Shown piece by piece: positions 49,201-64,000 of a DNA stretch of 64,000 bases. The notes beneath the pieces were generated by a model. It was given only the letters and a program-made list of their open reading frames with translations, was not told the origin of the DNA and ran no database searches. The stretch covers positions 120,001 through 184,000 of the forward strand of contig JAUJYZ010000145.1 of NCBI GenBank assembly GCA_033675265.1, written 5' to 3'. The DNA comes from Actinostola sp. cb2023 (Eukaryota; Cnidaria; Anthozoa; Actiniaria; Actinostolidae). The position numbers were made by a program, and so were the translations under genes. Within the stretch, counting starts at the first letter, position 1. Every line of letters starts with the position of its first letter.

Positions 49201-49961
49201 GATCATGGTCGGTTTCCCGCCATTTTTGACCGACTTTCTGGCAACGTTTCGTCTTCACTGCTCTGTGATCAGACATGTGTAATTTGTAAAACGCACAAAA
49301 ATACATTACGATTTCTGATCATTTCGTTCTACTTTTGTAGACAATGGATGCCAGACTGGTGGATGGTTAGGTAGATGAAATATCGTAAAAGATGCAGTTT
49401 TTTCAGTATGAACAAGGAAACTTTTATTATTTTTATCACTTCACACTAGGTTTATTAAAGACGACTACAAGATAGATTAAGCTTATAGTATAAAAGAGAA
49501 CTGTCCGTACTATAAGGATAAGGTAATTAAAACAGCAGAGAATCGAGTCCAAAAATTCAACTGTCACTTTGAACCAGAACGTAATCGAGGAGATTCCAGA
49601 ACAGATCGGGTACAATCTTATAGAGTTTCTACGTCTACTATCAACATGAATAGGGAACTGATGCTCATCAACTACAAAGTCTTCTACAGAAAACGTGTGT
49701 AAGGTGGTTTAAAGTTATGCATGCGTCGATTGAATTGAAAGTCTTCTGTCCAAATCTAACAGTAAGTTAGAATCAGATTGCATTCTCAACTTTTCAGACG
49801 ATCGATTCGATCGTTTTGCGATTTGATTCTAGAAATCGGCTCCAAATCACGAATAAAACAGACAAAAACGACCTGATTTTCGCCTCGATGGCGGGGACCT
49901 TCCGTAATAGTGTACTTACAGGATTGGTAGAGGCATCGCAAATATTTCTAAAATCATCCAT
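37209..49961 (-). CDS. bHLH + HMG-box + CW zinc-finger protein, MEIOSIN-like
   Basis: Eleven exons close in phase to 663 residues plus stop: 49920-49961, 48912-49140, 48504-48688, 47761-47949, 43318-43444, 42534-42651, 41530-41806, 40474-40919, 38922-38962, 37888-38146, 37209-37287. The start is ATG 49961 (MDDFRNICDASTNP, donor GTAAGT). Residues 15-290 are low-complexity. The bHLH is at about 298-352 (basic RQREREGQIRNAIQEL, then KLSKNMILLKAIQHIYQL). The HMG box is at 443-515 (HIKRPMNAFMLFSKANRERF, RRISTILGEHWKGMS). The CW zinc finger is at about 612-655 (YLVQCDKCLKWRRL, then WYCWLSTDPSVYDC) with Cys 616, 619, 640 and 651. Known: mammalian MEIOSIN pairs bHLH with HMG and, with STRA8, switches germ cells into meiosis; CW domains bind methylated H3K4. 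Inferred: a germline transcription factor. The 41-nt exon 38922-38962 is chosen mainly because it restores phase. The CW domain spans two exons. Confidence 0.82.
37500..37735. mobile_element. Inverted-repeat MITE
   Basis: Arms cacgaagtgcaaatgtatga ... tgcatacttttgtctctgcc and ggcgagacaaaagtatgcga ... cagcttcgtgctg-like are inverted about 120 bp apart. It lies in the last intron of the bHLH-HMG-CW gene. Confidence 0.55.
38198..38782. repeat. 38-bp minisatellite, about 15 copies
   Basis: Plus-strand unit agaatttctagaggggaggg followed by gggagtcagatggagagc. It starts about 50 bp upstream (in gene sense) of the CW-domain exon acceptor at 38146. In the sense (minus) strand each unit reads CTGAC, then a C/T-only tract, then CTAG|A, resembling a 3' splice site. 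A few copies carry deletions. Confidence 0.95.
39112..40445. repeat. 17-18 bp G-rich minisatellite with higher-order pattern
   Basis: The unit is gagaggggggcagggtt with variants agcagagtt, gtgggcagagtt and ggggcagctgaga. The order of variants itself repeats about every 120 bp. It lies in the intron after the HMG-box exon. The 448-residue Pro/Leu/Ser frame on the minus strand is a by-product. Confidence 0.95.
41138..41240. mobile_element. Short MITE
   Basis: Ends actagcctcctatgcagaca and catctgcataggaggctaac are inverted, about 100 bp overall, within an intron. Confidence 0.65.
41281..41497. mobile_element. Family N MITE, solitary copy
   Basis: It starts ggggtatcgaatggtcaagg and ends gaccattcgacaccct, with inverted termini. 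It shares its full length with the nested element at 26957-27172. It sits about 30 bp downstream of the bHLH exon donor. Confidence 0.75.
42135..42465. mobile_element. Inverted-repeat element, GTATACACCTATTTC ends
   Basis: Arms cacctatttcaaaaaaggtt gtcagagagaaagga and their inverse at about 42415-42455 lie in the intron before the bHLH exon. The left flank contains gttattcaaattggtcgcca, shared with 27508-27668. Confidence 0.65.
43003..43255. mobile_element. Family G MITE, intact copy
   Basis: Ends acagtcattctcaaaaaggt and cctttttgagaatgactgt, extended arms gtccagatgaaaagactac and gtagtcttttcatctggac. It shows the uninterrupted form of the element at 26.8 kb. Confidence 0.8.
43610..47630. repeat. 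4-kb minisatellite AACTCACATAGGGAGGGGG
   Basis: Roughly 200 copies of a 19-22 bp unit with variable G-runs, filling nearly all of the intron between exons 4 and 5 of the bHLH-HMG-CW gene (exon 4 donor at 47760, exon 5 acceptor at 43445). The plus strand is G-rich with many GGG runs. The sense strand reads CCCCCTCCCTATGTGAGTT, so every unit carries GTGAGT, a consensus 5' splice-donor hexamer. Confidence 0.97.
48100..48440. repeat. T/C-rich low-complexity intron sequence
   Basis: A polypyrimidine-rich stretch (ttctttc, cttcctt motifs) in an intron of the bHLH-HMG-CW gene. Phe/Leu/Ser-rich open frames here have no domain and are rejected. Confidence 0.7.
48733..48840. mobile_element. Family I palindromic MITE, copy 2
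   Basis: taggcctagttcaaatgccg ... gatgtctgaactaggcctta. It is about 17 bp shorter inside than the copy at 33611-33735. It sits directly beside exon 2 of the bHLH-HMG-CW gene (48912). Confidence 0.75.
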
Positions 49962-50734
49962 CGTATCAGCTTCTTATTTGCTTTGCAAGTTTTTCAACCG
50001 CCGATGCGATCGTAAAACACTGAAAAACCTTTAAAATGCGTTTTGTCAATCAAACTATTTTGCGCAATCTTATTGGCTACAGGCTACTATTGATCACATG
50101 ATATTTTTAACCTATCGCAGAGCGGTATTGGTAACGATTTTCGATGCAATGAAAAATAGGTAAATAAGAGAAAATATGACAATAGGAAACTGAGACAGTT
50201 TTTGTATATTGATAATCAGTGTTTATTTTACAAATTTACAGTCCAGAATTAAATAACTCTAGCTACAAGTGTATCAAAGGTATACGGCGTGCAGTATTGC
50301 TGGCTTCTGCAATATTGCGCGCAGCAAATTGCAGAGGCAGAAACATCGTGCATTTCGCCATCGCATTGCACACAATGTTCGACCGTGTCATTGTCCGTAC
50401 CTATACGACTACAATAGAATATAACTTTATACTGCCATACAAAGTATACAAATCACACAGGCAGGAAGCCCAAGATAGCATAATCTTGGATTGCTTCAGT
50501 TATTACCGTTCTAATGCAAAGATATACATTTTTTAAGTAAGAATTCTTCAGGAGTGAAAAGTGGTCTACTTATATCAATCAATGCAAATTCTTTAGCATT
50601 TCCTTATTAATGTTCATCAATTTTCTATTTGTTCGATCGATCAAATGGTCGATGTTCCCCTGGGGGGTGGGGAGCGTAGTGACGTCATTCGTAGAGACAT
50701 TTCGTTAATGATTCTTTCTATATCTCTTTCTAAA

Positions 50735-63235
<12,501 letters not shown>

Positions 63236-63339
63236 CTAACATTAAGACAAAATGTTTTGATCAGAAAAGATATTGCAATTGAATGTATTATTAGTGGTAA
63301 ATTATTCTCCTACCAAAACAACATTATTATTATTATTAC

Positions 63340-63930
63340 CTTGGATTAGGATTTCAATACTCCAGTTTTGAGTTGTTAGATACTGCTGTATGCCTTGACA
63401 AGAGACGCATTTGCTCAGCCTTAGCCTCAATTCAGGGTAAATTGTTCACAAATACCTACGAGGATGCGAAAAAGTGTTGACATTGGACAACATGTAGAAA
63501 CCTTTTTTAATTGCACAGGTTATTCTCTGGATTAAGGCTAAGCCTGAGCAAATGAGTCTTTTATCAAGGAGTACAGTGGTGTCACAACAACTTGAAACTG
63601 GAGTATTGGAATGAGAACGTGAAAAAATGTTGACATTGGACAACAGAAACTTTTTTAATTCCACGGGTTATTCTCTGGATTGAGGCTTAAGCCTGAGCAA
63701 ATGTGTCTTTTATCAAGGAGTACAGCGGTGCGTATTAATCAACTCGAAACTGGAGTATTGGAACGAGAAAAAATGTTGACATTAAACAACAGAAACCTCT
63801 TTGAATTCCATGGGTTAATTCTCTCACTCTGGATTGAGGTTAAGGCTGAGCAAATGCGTCTTTTATCAAGGAGTACAGCGGTGTCTAAACAATTAGAAAC
63901 TGGAGTATTCCAAGATAATGTTCAGGAAGT
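63340..63930. repeat. About 150-bp repeats in direct and inverted orientation
   Basis: Three direct copies (about 63465, 63625 and 63775) share gaaaaaatgttgacattgga, ggttattctctggatt, cctgagcaaatgtgtctttt atcaaggagtacag and gaaactggagtattgga. An inverted copy at about 63355-63440 faces them. It lies upstream of the first recognised exon of the PLAT-ankyrin gene; no further exon is seen to the window end. Confidence 0.75.
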
Positions 63931-64000
63931 TTTCTAATTCCATCTCAACACCTTCCTTTTTGTATATTTATTACCTAATTAGCTGTTTGGTATACAGTCA

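Overview
The window is nuclear DNA from an animal, most likely a marine invertebrate. The evidence is intron-rich genes with GT-AG introns, many short palindromic transposon-like elements, the 3' end of a Penelope-like retroelement, L2-type retroposon tails, and very large minisatellites. A cnidarian or an invertebrate deuterostome would fit; the sequence does not settle it. I rebuilt exons by hand from splice sites and checked that codon phase closes across every junction, so exon coordinates may be off by a base or two.

Layout. (1) 0.15-7.5 kb, minus strand: uricase, seven exons, first 225 residues; the 3' end lies beyond the left edge. A frameshifted copy of exon 1 sits in intron 1 and a 2 kb 15-bp minisatellite fills intron 4. 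(2) 7.8-8.8 kb, plus: 5'-truncated, frameshifted Penelope-like element with a hammerhead-like 3' motif. (3) 10.5-14.7 kb, plus: a tentative small gene with a tandem array of 70-nt cassette exons (three intact copies, one degenerate). (4) 14.7-31.7 kb: gene desert dominated by successive unrelated tandem arrays (134, about 38, 86, 100 and 19 bp, and a 19-bp-based higher-order array) and nested inverted-repeat elements. (5) 32.07-35.24 kb, plus: a three-exon, 600-residue, coiled-coil, highly charged nuclear-type protein with an R3H-like C-terminus. (6) 37.2-50.0 kb, minus: an 11-exon, 663-residue protein with bHLH, HMG-box and CW zinc-finger domains, best read as an invertebrate relative of the meiotic initiator MEIOSIN; three large G-rich minisatellites fill its introns. 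(7) 50.7-63.2 kb, minus: at least 19 exons encoding a PLAT domain, a long acidic/lysine-rich region and about five ankyrin repeats, with a probable internal alternative first exon.

The genes do not form an operon. Genes 5 and 6 converge; gene 7 lies directly upstream of gene 6 on the same strand, with about 0.77 kb between its stop codon and gene 6's start codon. The most interesting points are the bHLH-HMG-CW architecture, minisatellites whose units read as consensus splice signals in the sense strand of that gene, the cassette-exon array, and the duplicated uricase first exon.
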